This document shows, in pieces, positions 1 to 8,472 of a stretch of DNA of 53,823 nucleotides. The position numbers were made by a program, and so were the translations under genes. The notes beneath the pieces are model-generated. The model was given only the letters and a program-made list of their open reading frames with translations. It had not been told where the DNA came from and did no database searches. Position 1 is the first letter of the stretch. Every line of letters starts with the position of its first letter. Source of the stretch: Desulfococcaceae bacterium HSG9 (lineage in GTDB: Bacteria; Desulfobacterota; Desulfobacteria; Desulfobacterales; JAUCGF01); assembly GCA_030378005.1 (NCBI GenBank), contig JAUCGF010000104.1, forward strand, positions 1 through 53,823, written 5' to 3'.

Positions 1-341
1 TGTGACTCCGCTCTGAGCCATACAGATTGCGGGTTTACAAATTTTAGATAAAAATATCGTTCAAATGAAATATCCTTTTAATTTTTTTAAATCAATTGGT
101 TAGCAGATAATCTTAAAAATGTGTTAAGAAGTTTCGCCTTGAATATTTTGAGAAAGAACAATGTCAAAAATGTAAGCATGGAGCTTTTCGAAAACTGTAT
201 GAACATTAAGAATGCTCTTAATTACGAAGGCGTTAGGTAGAACTGAACAGCCCTGACCTTTGACCCTTGCTGAAAAACTCAACAATATGGCAGCATATAT
301 TATATATTTTTAACACTCAAGTAGAAATGTTACAAACTGAC
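1..341. other. Non-coding leader region, nothing recognised
   Basis: I see no gene-like reading frame, tRNA or strong hairpin in this AT-rich stretch. It ends at an inverted-repeat element that sits just upstream of the surface-protein gene. It may hold that gene's promoter, but I cannot point to convincing -35 and -10 boxes. Confidence 0.4.
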
Positions 342-430
342 AAAGGAGTGCTGAACTTACAGTTTAGCAAGGGGCCGAAGCATGGAATCATAAGAAAAAT
401 AACGCTAAACTGTAAGTTCAGCACTCCTTT
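342..430. repeat. MITE-like inverted repeat, 27-bp perfect arms
   Basis: The left arm at 342-368 and the right arm at 404-430 are perfect reverse complements, beginning AAAGGAGTGCTGAACTT. The 35-bp centre is unique. The right flank (TCGATCTACTGA) matches one end of the element at 25266-25406, so the two are probably related. There is no coding capacity, so it is a non-autonomous element or a large cruciform or hairpin. Confidence 0.75.
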
Positions 431-508
431 TCGATCTACTGAGATTTGTTGACTGTCGGCAACGGGCCGGCAACATGTAACCTGATTAATTAAATAGGAG
501 GAGTTGAA

Positions 509-2336
509 ATGACAACAAGAAAAAAGATTAAAAATGAGCTGGGAAAAGAGTTTACCAAGAAACTGATGGCTTATGCCGCGACCGCGACCGGAGTGATGGC
601 GCTGACCACGGGAGCGGAAGCGGGGATTGTGTACAGCGGGGTGCAAAACAGGCCTGTGTCCTCCGGGGTCTCTTATAATTTGGATTTTGACGGAGGAGGC
701 ACTGAGTTCATTTTTACGCAATTAACAGCCAATACGAATTCTTACCGTCTCAGGATAAATGGTGCTGATGGAAGTGATTCTTGGTTAGAAACAACAGGCA
801 ATTATCATGCAGCCAATCTGGCTTTAAACTATACGATACAAAAGTCAGTAGCTGTTGGCTACGCTTTTGGGGAAAAACGAGCCCTGCTTGCCACTTCTTA
901 TAGTGGTGGGAGTACATATGGAAACTTTATAGGCAAAACAGGATACATCGGCGTGAAATTCGATTGCGCCGCTGGAACATGCTATGGCTGGATTCAGTTT
1001 ACGGGGGCCGCGGATGTGAAAAGCGGAATTGTTGTTGACTGGGCCTATGAAGATACAGGCGCTTCTATAAAGGCGGGTAATACAGGCCCCGTGGCCAATA
1101 ATGCGCCTGTTGCGGACCTCAACGGCTCCGGCACGGCGGGCAACGATGTATCCGGAAGCTTCATCGAGGGCGGCGGGGCTGTGGCAATCGCTCCCTCAGG
1201 AACTGTCACGGATCCCGACGGAGATACGATTCAGACCGTAACGGCCACTTTGACAAATAACCTTGACGGGACCGGAAACGGGAAATGGTACGGACACTGT
1301 CACCCTGACCGACACGGGCAGCACGACCAATGCAGAGTTCACCGCCGCGCTCCAGGCCATCACATACAATAACACCAGTGACACGCCTGACACCACAGAC
1401 CGTTCCATCACGGTGGTGGCCAACGACGGGACGCAGGACAGCGCCACGAGCACCGTGACCATGTCGATTACCACCGTGGCCGCTCCCGTCGCAACCGTGA
1501 TGTCTGTGACCTCGACCGCGGCGGCCGGTCCCCATTATGTCGGTTCGGTCATTACAATTTCCGTTCCTTTCAGCTATCTGGTATGGGTCAAAGGCGCACC
1601 CACGTTGGCGCTGAACACCGGCGGGCCTGTCCCCGGAAAAGCATATTACAGCGGCGGTAGCGGAACGAAAATTATAACTTTTCAATATACGGTCGCCGTC
1701 GGCGATGACATCGCTGAACTGGATTACTGGAGCCAATGGGCTTTGGAATTGAACGGCGGTCAGATTTACAGCAACGAGGGCATAGACGCTGACCTGAATT
1801 TGCCTGCCCCCGGTGAATCGGGTTCTTTGGGAGACAACACGACATTGGGTATCCTCGGCGTCTATTATCCGGTGTACCGGTTTTACAGCCCGGACTTGTC
1901 AAAGCATTTCTTCACAGCGGATGAAAACGAAATAGGACATCTGATCGCTAACGCGGCCGCTATTTGGAACAATGAATACATTGCCTATTATGCCTATCTT
2001 CCGGCACAATTCGCCAATGCATCGCTGCGGCAGAGAAGCATGCTTCAGGCGGTTCATCGCTTTTACAGTGAAACGTTGCAGACGCATCTTTACACGGCCG
2101 ATGCGAATGAAGCGGCGTATCTGACAGCCGAGTCCGCGGATGTCTGGCAATCTGAAGGCCCTGTGTTCTATGTTCCGGTCGGCAATCCGGATGGCACCAT
2201 ACCCGTGTATCGCTTTTACAGCGAAGATTTGAAGGTGCATCTTTTCACGACAGATGAAAATGAAAAAACCACGCTTATCGACACGGCCGGCGATGTGTGG
2301 ACTTTTGAGGGGATTGCGTATTACGCTTATCCTTAA
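509..2336 (+). pseudogene. Exported surface protein with cadherin-like and DUF5648 repeats, one frameshift
   Basis: The start ATG at 509 follows a good GGAGGAG Shine-Dalgarno. The N-terminus has a signal peptide with likely cleavage after AEA near residue 37. A beta-rich domain follows, then a cadherin/Ig-like unit (SFIEGGGAVAIAPSGTVTDP). At about 1280 the frame shifts by +1. The downstream frame continues the same unit (TVTLTDTGSTTNAEFTAAL) to 2336, through three DUF5648-like repeats (YRFYSPDLSKHFFTADENE and two variants). The family is typically secreted or cell-surface and possibly adhesive or lectin-like. It is drawn as one gene because the domain crosses the junction. A sequencing error, recent decay or phase variation could explain the shift, though no long homopolymer is present. 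Confidence 0.75.
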
Positions 2337-2343
2337 TTGTACA

Positions 2344-2411
2344 AAAAGCCGGTTTCTGAAGCTGGTAAAATCGACAAGAATTGCAATTTCCGAGAAACCC
2401 GGTTTTTTTTG
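2344..2411 (+). terminator. Intrinsic terminator after surface-protein gene
   Basis: Arms AAGCCGGTTTCT and AGAAACCCGGTT pair across a 40-nt loop and end in a run of eight T. It begins about 8 nt after the stop codon of the surface-protein gene. The loop is long, so efficiency is uncertain. Confidence 0.6.
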
Positions 2412-2458
2412 ATAGCCCTGTCAGGCATTTAGCCCATCACTGCTAAACAGTAAGTTTA

Positions 2459-2493
2459 GTAAGGTGCGTTAGCGAAGCGTAACGCACCCTACT
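2459..2493. repeat. REP-like palindrome (GGTGCGTTAGCGAAGCGTAACGC family)
   Basis: A short palindrome whose arms GGTGCGTTA and TAACGCACC surround GCGAAGCG. Similar elements occur at about 11095-11130 and 15271-15303. Diverged relatives with the same layout are at about 8358-8392 and 33064-33095. This is a dispersed intergenic REP-type repeat with no coding function. Confidence 0.7.
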
Positions 2494-2666
2494 ATAGGTC
2501 AGGTCAAATGACTTGATACTTAAATATCACAAATAATACCGTGATTAAGGGGCAGTTGATGTCGATTTCAGTATCAATTCATGTGTCCTGTACTATAACT
2601 GAAATGGAACAGGTGCAAAAATGCGAACATTGGGAACGGCATTTTACCCACCCTACACCGTTTTAT

Positions 2667-4202
2667 TTAAACTTTGGCATCTGTCACCGGATGGATTTTT
2701 AAGTATTCAATGCGGTTCAATCCGTTAATATAGGCTTTGGCGCTGGCCGTGATAATATCGGAGTCGGCACCGCGTCCCAGTGCGATCAGGCCGTTTTCAC
2801 GTAAGCGTACAGTCACTTCACCGGTGGCGTCCGTGCCTTCGGTGAGCGCGCCCACGGAGAATCGCAGCAATTCCGCATCGGTTCCGGTGAGCTTTTTGAT
2901 GCTTTCAAAGGCTGCATCAATGGGACCGTTGCCATAACCGGCGCCTTGCACGGAGCGGCCGTTAATGGCAAGTTTCACACTGGCCATGGGAAATACGGTG
3001 GTACCGCTGGTAACGTGCATATATTCGAGTTGAAAAACCTCGTCAGTATGAAAAAGACTTTCATTGGCGATGGCTTCCAAATCTTCATCCATGACATGTT
3101 TTTTCTTATCCGCCAATTCTTTAAATTTTATAAAGATGGTTTTCAGTTCATCTTTTGACAAATCATATCCCATTTCTTTGAGATGATCGTGCAGCGCATG
3201 GCGTCCCGAATGTTTTCCCAAAACCAGTTTATTGGCGTTAAGACCGATAGTTTCCGGTTTCATAATTTCATACGTCATGGGGTTTTTCAACATGCCATCT
3301 TGATGAATACCCGCTTCGTGAGCAAAAGCGTTGGCTCCCACAACAGCCTTGTTGGGTTGCACTAACATACCGGTGATCATTCTGACCAGCTTGCTGGCCG
3401 CGTAGATATACTCAGTATTGATATTGGTGGTCAAAGGTATATAATTGGGACGGGTGTGCATGGTCATCACCACTTCCTCAAGAGACGTGTTGCCGGCTCT
3501 TTCACCGATACCGTTAATGGTGACTTCGGCCTGCCTGGCTCCGGCTTGAAGCGCGGCGATGGTATTGGCGGTTGCCAGCCCCAGGTCATTGTGGCAATGC
3601 ACGCTCAAAATCGCCTTATCGATATTGGGCGTATGGGTCATCACATATTTGACCAAGTCGCCAAACTCTTCGGGAACCGCATACCCCACCGTATCAGGCA
3701 AATTGACCGTATCAGCACCGGCTTCAATGGCGGCTTCAAACACTTTGCACAAAAAATCACGATCACTGCGGGAACCGTCTTCAGCCGAAAATTCAACGTT
3801 ATCGGTCAAAGAGCGCGCATAACTGACGGCCTTAACCGTCGCCTTTAAAACCTCATCCTGAGACATTTTAAGCTTATATTTCAAGTGAATATCAGATGTG
3901 GCGATAAAGGTGTGAATGCGAGGTTTGACGGCATTGCGAATCGCGCCCCAGGCCAAATCAATATCCGCTTTTGAAGCTCGCGCCAGCCCGGCCACCTGGG
4001 TATTTTTAAGACGCCCGGCAACAGCTTTGACGGCTTCAAAATCACCTTCGGAAGCCGCTGGAAAACCGGCTTCGATAACATCAACTCCCAATCGTTCCAA
4101 TTGGGTGGCAAGACGCACTTTTTCAGCGGTGTTCATACTGGCGCCGGGAGATTGCTCGCCATCTCGCAAGGTTGTATCAAATATAATTACATTTTCACTC
4201 AT
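2667..4202 (-). CDS. leuA: 2-isopropylmalate synthase
   Basis: A 511-residue protein that condenses acetyl-CoA with 2-oxoisovalerate, the first committed step of leucine synthesis. The N-terminus carries the DRE-TIM signature FDTTLRDGEQSPG (catalytic Arg/Asp). The metal-binding HCHNDLG and the GIGERAGN segment follow, and a C-terminal LeuA dimer/allosteric domain from about residue 390 is probably the leucine feedback site. Length is normal for LeuA. The ATG at 4202 has AAGGAG 8 nt upstream. It is the last gene of the ilvB-ilvN-ilvC-cimA-leuA array but is separated from cimA by a repeat-rich gap with an orphan antitoxin gene, so it may have its own promoter. A degenerate copy of its first codons lies at 4349-4394. 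Confidence 0.95.
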   Translation of the reverse strand: MSENVIIFDTTLRDGEQSPGASMNTAEKVRLATQLERLGVDVIEAGFPAASEGDFEAVKAVAGRLKNTQVAGLARASKADIDLAWGAIRNAVKPRIHTFIATSDIHLKYKLKMSQDEVLKATVKAVSYARSLTDNVEFSAEDGSRSDRDFLCKVFEAAIEAGADTVNLPDTVGYAVPEEFGDLVKYVMTHTPNIDKAILSVHCHNDLGLATANTIAALQAGARQAEVTINGIGERAGNTSLEEVVMTMHTRPNYIPLTTNINTEYIYAASKLVRMITGMLVQPNKAVVGANAFAHEAGIHQDGMLKNPMTYEIMKPETIGLNANKLVLGKHSGRHALHDHLKEMGYDLSKDELKTIFIKFKELADKKKHVMDEDLEAIANESLFHTDEVFQLEYMHVTSGTTVFPMASVKLAINGRSVQGAGYGNGPIDAAFESIKKLTGTDAELLRFSVGALTEGTDATGEVTVRLRENGLIALGRGADSDIITASAKAYINGLNRIEYLKIHPVTDAKV

Positions 4203-4673
4203 CAATTTACTCCTTCTTAAATAAAATATGTTGTTAAAGGCGTGTTTCAGGCACCTTCTTTTAAAGTATATTTCGTCCCTACGGGACTTGTTGTATCAGT
4301 AAGCCTCTTTTCTATAGATATTATGTCCCTAACGGGACAAAGTTTAAAAGGTTGTATCAAATATAATTATTTTTTCACTCATCGGTTTACTCATTTGAAA
4401 ATAATGATATGAGACTAAAAATACACTTTTTGAATTAACCGTTCATTGTTCTTTTTACATTGGCCTTATTTTTAGAATTATTCAATAATGATATGCGTCC
4501 TCTCTCCTTCCTGTCTGCGTGTATCACATAGGCAGGCGGGAGAGAGGGGTAGGGTGAGATATAAAAGATAGAGATGTGAAAATATGATTGGCTGCACTTT
4601 CATTGTTTACGAATATTCGTCTTATTCCAACGCTCTGGCGTTGGAACGAGAAAAAACACCAATTCTCCCCGCT
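4203..4673. repeat. Repeat-rich gap: duplicated leuA start, GTCCC hairpin pair, other palindromes
   Basis: The leuA start region (about 4168-4213) is repeated in direct orientation at 4349-4394 with several substitutions. Between the copies (about 4269-4342) lie two short hairpins, GTCCCTACGGGAC and GTCCCTAACGGGAC, separated by about 50 bp. Similar pairs are at 46326-46392, about 48250-48330 and 49140-49204. Further on are a CTCTCTCC/GGAGAGAG palindrome (about 4500-4545) and a TTCCAACGC/GCGTTGGAA palindrome (about 4625-4645). No gene is visible in the gap. Confidence 0.65.
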
Positions 4674-4904
4674 TCATAATTCAACCTGATATTGCAAAGC
4701 ATCCTGAGTTTCCTGATTGAGATAATCTGCATTTTCATTAATAATTTCAATATCTTTATCAGATTCCCCAGATCGTTTCAGCTTTGTAATATAATATTGA
4801 AGGCCTGTCTCAATAAAATCGGAAAGAGTTTTATCTTTTTCTGATAGCTGCTCAATTGCGGACAATAAATTTTCTGACAGTATTACAGAAGTTTGAATTT
4901 TCAT
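4674..4904 (-). CDS. Ribbon-helix-helix (CopG-like) antitoxin-type protein, orphan
   Basis: A 76-residue protein starting MKIQTSVILSENLLSAIEQL, the beta-strand plus helix pattern of an RHH DNA-binding domain, followed by a Glu/Asp-rich tail that would wrap a toxin. RHH proteins of this size are usually antitoxins that repress their own promoter. No toxin frame follows it before leuA, and upstream is the end of cimA, so it is either orphan or a solitary regulator. It sits in a repeat-rich gap between leuA and cimA, which suggests acquisition. Confidence 0.6.
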   Translation of the reverse strand: MKIQTSVILSENLLSAIEQLSEKDKTLSDFIETGLQYYITKLKRSGESDKDIEIINENADYLNQETQDALQYQVEL

Positions 4905-4989
4905 AAAGTTCAGCCTTTTTTCTTTTAATTAGAACCTGTTTGCATGATCGGTAATCGTAGGGCAATTTACCATACTTTAAACGCACATT

Positions 4990-6588
4990 CTATTGAGGCG
5001 CTTTAGCCAATTTATACTGAAAACTATCCGCCAGTGCGCCCCAACTGGCTTCGATAATATCCTTTGACACACCGATAGTACTCCACACTTCGTTCTGATC
5101 GCGCGATTCGATGAGTACCCGGACACGGGAGGCGGTGCCGTGGCGTCCGTTAATCACCCGAACCTTATAATCCACCAGGTGCATCATATCCAATCCGGGG
5201 TAAAAACAGTCCAGAGCTTTGCGCAAAGCGTTATCCAGCGCACTCACGGGGCCATCGCCTTCGGCAGCGGTTATCTCTTCTTCTCCTTTGACTTTTATCT
5301 TAATCGTGGCGTGTGCCTTGCAAGGATGGTCGCGATCTTTCTCCATAACCACCCGAAAAGATTCTAAGGTGAAAAGCGGTTTAAATTGGTCAGTGTATTT
5401 TTGCACCAATATTTTAAATGAACCGTCGGCCACATCAAATTCATAGCCTTGTTCCTCAAGGTCTTTTATCTTGGTAACAATCGCTTTACTGTCATGGCCG
5501 TTACCGCCCAATTTAACACCGAGTTCTTCAGCTTTGTATTCAATATTGCTTTTGCCTGAAAGGTCCGAAACCAAGACACGGCGCTTATTGCCGACCAATT
5601 CCGGTTCGAGATGTTCATACGCGCGGTTTTCTTTCATAATGGCACTGACATGGACGCCGCCCTTATGCGCAAATGCGCTTTTACCCACAAACGGACGGCT
5701 GCGCACCGGAACGATGTTAGCGGTTTCACTGATAAAACGGGACAAGCCTTTCAATTTGTTCATATTCTTAGCCGCAAAGCAGGAGCGATCCATTTTAAGC
5801 TTCAAAATCGGAATAATCGAAGTGAGATCGGCATTGCCGCATCGTTCTCCATAGCCGTTAATGGTTCCTTGCACCATCGTCGCACCGGTGTTCACGGCGA
5901 TAATCGTATTGGCCACGGCCATACCGCTGTCATTATGCGTATGGATGCCGATGTTTACAGGGTTATTTCCGCTTTTATCGTTGTACTCGGTTGCAACCCA
6001 TTGACGCACCGTATTGACAATATTTTCAATTTCAGAAGGCAGGCAGCCGCCATTGGTGTCGCATAAAACCAACATGCAGGAGCCGCCTTCTATGGCGGCG
6101 GCCAGCGTTTTAAGCGCATAATCCGTATTTTTTTTGTACCCGTCAAAAAAATGTTCGGCGTCATAGATCACTTCCTTGTTTTGGGTTTTAAGGAAGGCGG
6201 TCGATTCCCGGATCATCGCCAAATTTTCTTCAAGCGTGTTATTCATCACTTTTTCAACATGCAAGTCCCATGTTTTGCCAAAGATCGCAATCGCGGGTGT
6301 TTCGCTCTGCAAAAGCATCTTCAGATTGTTATCATCTTCCGGGATAATATTGGGACGGCGAGTGCTGCCAAATGCCGTGATGCGGGCGTGTTCAAAATGT
6401 TCTCGTTTAGCCAGATCAAAAAATTTCATATCGCGGGGATTGGAACCGGGCCAGCCGCCCTCAATGTAATCAATTCCGAAATCATCCAGTTTCCGGGCAA
6501 TATTAAGTTTCTCATCAGCGGAAAAATTTATATTTTCTCCCTGAGTGCCATCTCTCAAAGTTGTGTCATATACCAAGACCGGTTCCAT
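4990..6588 (-). CDS. cimA: (R)-citramalate synthase
   Basis: A 532-residue homolog of 2-isopropylmalate synthase that makes (R)-citramalate from pyruvate and acetyl-CoA, the threonine-independent route to isoleucine. Visible are VYDTTLRDGTQGE near the N-terminus, IGIHTHNDSGMA metal ligands, GTINGYGERCGN, and a C-terminal LeuA-type regulatory domain. The long spacing between catalytic and regulatory domains and the FAHKGGVHVSA segment fit the CimA branch rather than LeuA, and leuA is present separately. The start at 6588 (MEPVLVYDTT) is preceded by AGGGAG. An upstream in-frame ATG lies in a palindromic repeat and is unlikely. It is followed about 80 nt later by the RHH gene and then leuA. Confidence 0.9.
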   Translation of the reverse strand: MEPVLVYDTTLRDGTQGENINFSADEKLNIARKLDDFGIDYIEGGWPGSNPRDMKFFDLAKREHFEHARITAFGSTRRPNIIPEDDNNLKMLLQSETPAIAIFGKTWDLHVEKVMNNTLEENLAMIRESTAFLKTQNKEVIYDAEHFFDGYKKNTDYALKTLAAAIEGGSCMLVLCDTNGGCLPSEIENIVNTVRQWVATEYNDKSGNNPVNIGIHTHNDSGMAVANTIIAVNTGATMVQGTINGYGERCGNADLTSIIPILKLKMDRSCFAAKNMNKLKGLSRFISETANIVPVRSRPFVGKSAFAHKGGVHVSAIMKENRAYEHLEPELVGNKRRVLVSDLSGKSNIEYKAEELGVKLGGNGHDSKAIVTKIKDLEEQGYEFDVADGSFKILVQKYTDQFKPLFTLESFRVVMEKDRDHPCKAHATIKIKVKGEEEITAAEGDGPVSALDNALRKALDCFYPGLDMMHLVDYKVRVINGRHGTASRVRVLIESRDQNEVWSTIGVSKDIIEASWGALADSFQYKLAKAPQ

Positions 6589-6594
6589 CTGTTT

Positions 6595-6665
6595 TTCTCC
6601 CTCTTTGGAATGTTGAATGCAGAATTCGGAATGCGGAATTTCGCATTCCAAATTCAACAATCCAT
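6595..6665. repeat. GAATTCGGAATG palindromic repeat
   Basis: The cimA-ilvC gap contains repeated units such as GGAATGTTGAATG, GAATTCGGAATGC and GCATTCC that fold on themselves. Similar units (CCGAATTCAACATTCCGAATT) occur at 7811-7840 between ilvC and ilvN. They look like small REP-type intergenic elements, perhaps mRNA processing or stability sites within the operon (inference). Confidence 0.5.
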
Positions 6666-6682
6666 CTTCCGCAATTGAATCA

Positions 6683-7732
6683 TTATTTACGGTTTTCGGG
6701 CCTTAGCGAACGCACTGCCGCACCCGCTTGCCACATTTCCGAATTTTTCAAAGCATCCAGTTCGACTTGCAGTTTTTCCCGATAATCCGATGCGCTGTTG
6801 GCTTCCAACACCACACGGGTTTCTTCGCCGGACAAAACGCGCTTGTATAAAGAATCAAATACTGGTGCTACGGCATCACGGAATTTCGGCGCCCAGTCTA
6901 ACGCGCCGCGTTGAGCGGTGGTGCTGCAATTGCCGAACATCCAATCCATACCGTTTTGAGCCACTAAGCGGATGAGACTCTGAGTCAGTTCTTCAACCGT
7001 TTCGTTAAAAGCTTCACTGGGGCTATGTCCGTTTTTGCGCAATACGTTGTACTGCGCTTCCATGACACCGGCCAAGCATCCCATGAGAACGCCGCGCTCG
7101 CCGGTCAGATCGCTGTAAACCTCATTTTCAAAGGTCGTGGGAAACAGATAACCGGAACCGATGGCTATTCCCAATGCCATGACACGCTCTTTGGCCCGAC
7201 CGGTGTAATCCTGAAAAATGGCAAAGCTTGAATTAATGCCACTGCCATCTAAGAAATTGGTGCGCACCGTGAGTCCGGAGCCTTTGGGGGCAGCAAGGAT
7301 AACATCAACGTTTTCAGGTGGAATGATACCGGTCTGGTCTTTATAAACAATACCGAAACCGTGTGAAAAATAAAGGGCATCGCCTTCATTTAAACATTGC
7401 TTTATCTTGGGCCATAATGCCACCTGGCCGGCATCGGACAGCAGATATTGAATCGCAGTTCCGCGTGTGGCCGCTTCTTCCAACGGAAACAGCGTTTCGC
7501 CCGGTGTAAAGCCATCCGCAACGGCCTTATCCCAGGTAGCTCCGCCTTCACGCTGACCAACAATCACATTGATTCCGTTATCTCTCATGTTCAACGCCTG
7601 TCCGGGGCCTTGAACGCCATAACCCAGCACGGCCACGGTTTCATCTTGCAAGACCGTGCGCGCTTTTTCCAAAGAAAACTCATCCGAGGTAATTACTTCT
7701 TCGACGACTCCGCCAAAATCGATATTTGCCAT
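6683..7732 (-). CDS. ilvC: Ketol-acid reductoisomerase (NAD(P)+)
   Basis: A 349-residue enzyme that isomerises and reduces 2-acetolactate or 2-aceto-2-hydroxybutyrate to the dihydroxy acid, the second common step of valine and isoleucine synthesis. The N-terminal Rossmann fold has VAVLGYGVQGPGQALN. The knotted helical C-terminal domain shows TFENEVYSDLTGERGVL (metal-binding Asp/Glu) and ETVEELTQSL. The GPGQALNMRDNG variant differs from the common GSQG(H)A form of E. coli or Bacillus type enzymes. The ATG at 7732 has AAGGAG. It lies in an array with ilvN and ilvB on one side and cimA on the other. Confidence 0.93.
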   Translation of the reverse strand: MANIDFGGVVEEVITSDEFSLEKARTVLQDETVAVLGYGVQGPGQALNMRDNGINVIVGQREGGATWDKAVADGFTPGETLFPLEEAATRGTAIQYLLSDAGQVALWPKIKQCLNEGDALYFSHGFGIVYKDQTGIIPPENVDVILAAPKGSGLTVRTNFLDGSGINSSFAIFQDYTGRAKERVMALGIAIGSGYLFPTTFENEVYSDLTGERGVLMGCLAGVMEAQYNVLRKNGHSPSEAFNETVEELTQSLIRLVAQNGMDWMFGNCSTTAQRGALDWAPKFRDAVAPVFDSLYKRVLSGEETRVVLEANSASDYREKLQVELDALKNSEMWQAGAAVRSLRPENRK

Positions 7733-7841
7733 TTATATTCTCCTTATTTTGTCATTCAGTGTTTGAATGAAATTATGATTTTTCGTTCTGACACAATTTA
7801 TTGTTACAATAATTCCGAATTCAACATTCCGAATTCCCAAT

Positions 7842-8330
7842 TTATTTAGGTTCTCTAAGCAGCGCAATAATTCCCGTGCGCGCAATTTTCTTAATCCCCA
7901 TGGGTTTAAGCAAATTCAGAATCGCGGCGAGTTTACCCTCATCACCGGTTATTTCGATGGTGTAATGCTCGGACGCCACATCAACCACCTTGCATCGAAA
8001 AATATCCACGATACGCAGAATTTCAGCGCGGTGTTCGGGTGCCGCTTTGACACAAATAAGTGCCATTTCGCGTTGTACGGACTCATCTTTGGCAAGTTCG
8101 CGTACTTTTATGACATTGATGAGTTTATTCAACTGTTTTTCAATTTGTTCCAAAATGGTCATATCCGCCCGGGTTACAAGTGTTATTCTCGAAATCAGCG
8201 GGTCAATAGTTTCCGCAACACACAGGCTTTCAATATTAAACCCGCGCCCGGAAAACAACCCCACAATGCGGGAAAGCACTCCGGGTTCATTATCCACAAG
8301 CATTGTTACAACATGTTTATTTTCACTCAC
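7842..8330 (-). CDS. ilvN: Acetolactate synthase small (regulatory) subunit
   Basis: A 162-residue protein with an N-terminal ACT domain (VTMLVDNEPGVLSRIVGLFS, then RGFNIESL) and a C-terminal ALS_ss_C domain (ILRIVDIFRCKVVDVASEHY). It binds valine and sets feedback inhibition of the catalytic subunit encoded just upstream. Length is typical of IlvN/IlvH. The start is GTG (GTGAGTGAAAAT) with AAGGAA upstream. It follows ilvB after about 140 nt occupied by a REP-like palindrome and a GAGCAAGA repeat. Confidence 0.93.
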   Translation of the reverse strand: MSENKHVVTMLVDNEPGVLSRIVGLFSGRGFNIESLCVAETIDPLISRITLVTRADMTILEQIEKQLNKLINVIKVRELAKDESVQREMALICVKAAPEHRAEILRIVDIFRCKVVDVASEHYTIEITGDEGKLAAILNLLKPMGIKKIARTGIIALLREPK

Positions 8331-8472
8331 GGTTCAATTCCTTATTATAATCATTAACGTAGGGTGGGTGCAGCGAAGCGAAACCCACCATCAAGTATTG
8401 ATAAACTAAATTTTGCTCTTTCATTCGATTAAGAGCAAGAGCAATAGTAAGAGTAAGAGTAAAAATTCAGGC
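8331..8472. repeat. ilvB-ilvN spacer with REP-like palindrome and GAGCAAGA repeat
   Basis: GGGTGGGTGCAGCGAAGCGAAACCCACC near 8358-8392 is a REP-like palindrome. Then 8411-8463 holds GCTCTTTCATTCGATTAAG followed by repeated GAGCAAGA/AGTAAGAG units. The same ATTCGATTAAGAGCAA motif occurs in the MITEs at 26661-26763 and 51730-51865, so this is probably a remnant of that family inside the ilv array. Confidence 0.55.

Noticed and set aside
2580..2666. Terminator after leuA
   Set aside because: I could not find a GC-rich stem followed by a T run on the minus strand.
3456..3848. Long plus-strand frames opposite leuA and the other ilv genes
   Set aside because: They are antisense shadows of well-conserved minus-strand enzymes with no ribosome-binding sites.
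4203..4400. T-box or leader-peptide attenuator before leuA
   Set aside because: No T-box core sequence, no leucine-rich short frame and no terminator are visible there.
8211..8409. Plus-strand frame ending in the REP-like repeat near 8409
   Set aside because: It is antisense to ilvN and extends only through a dispersed repeat.
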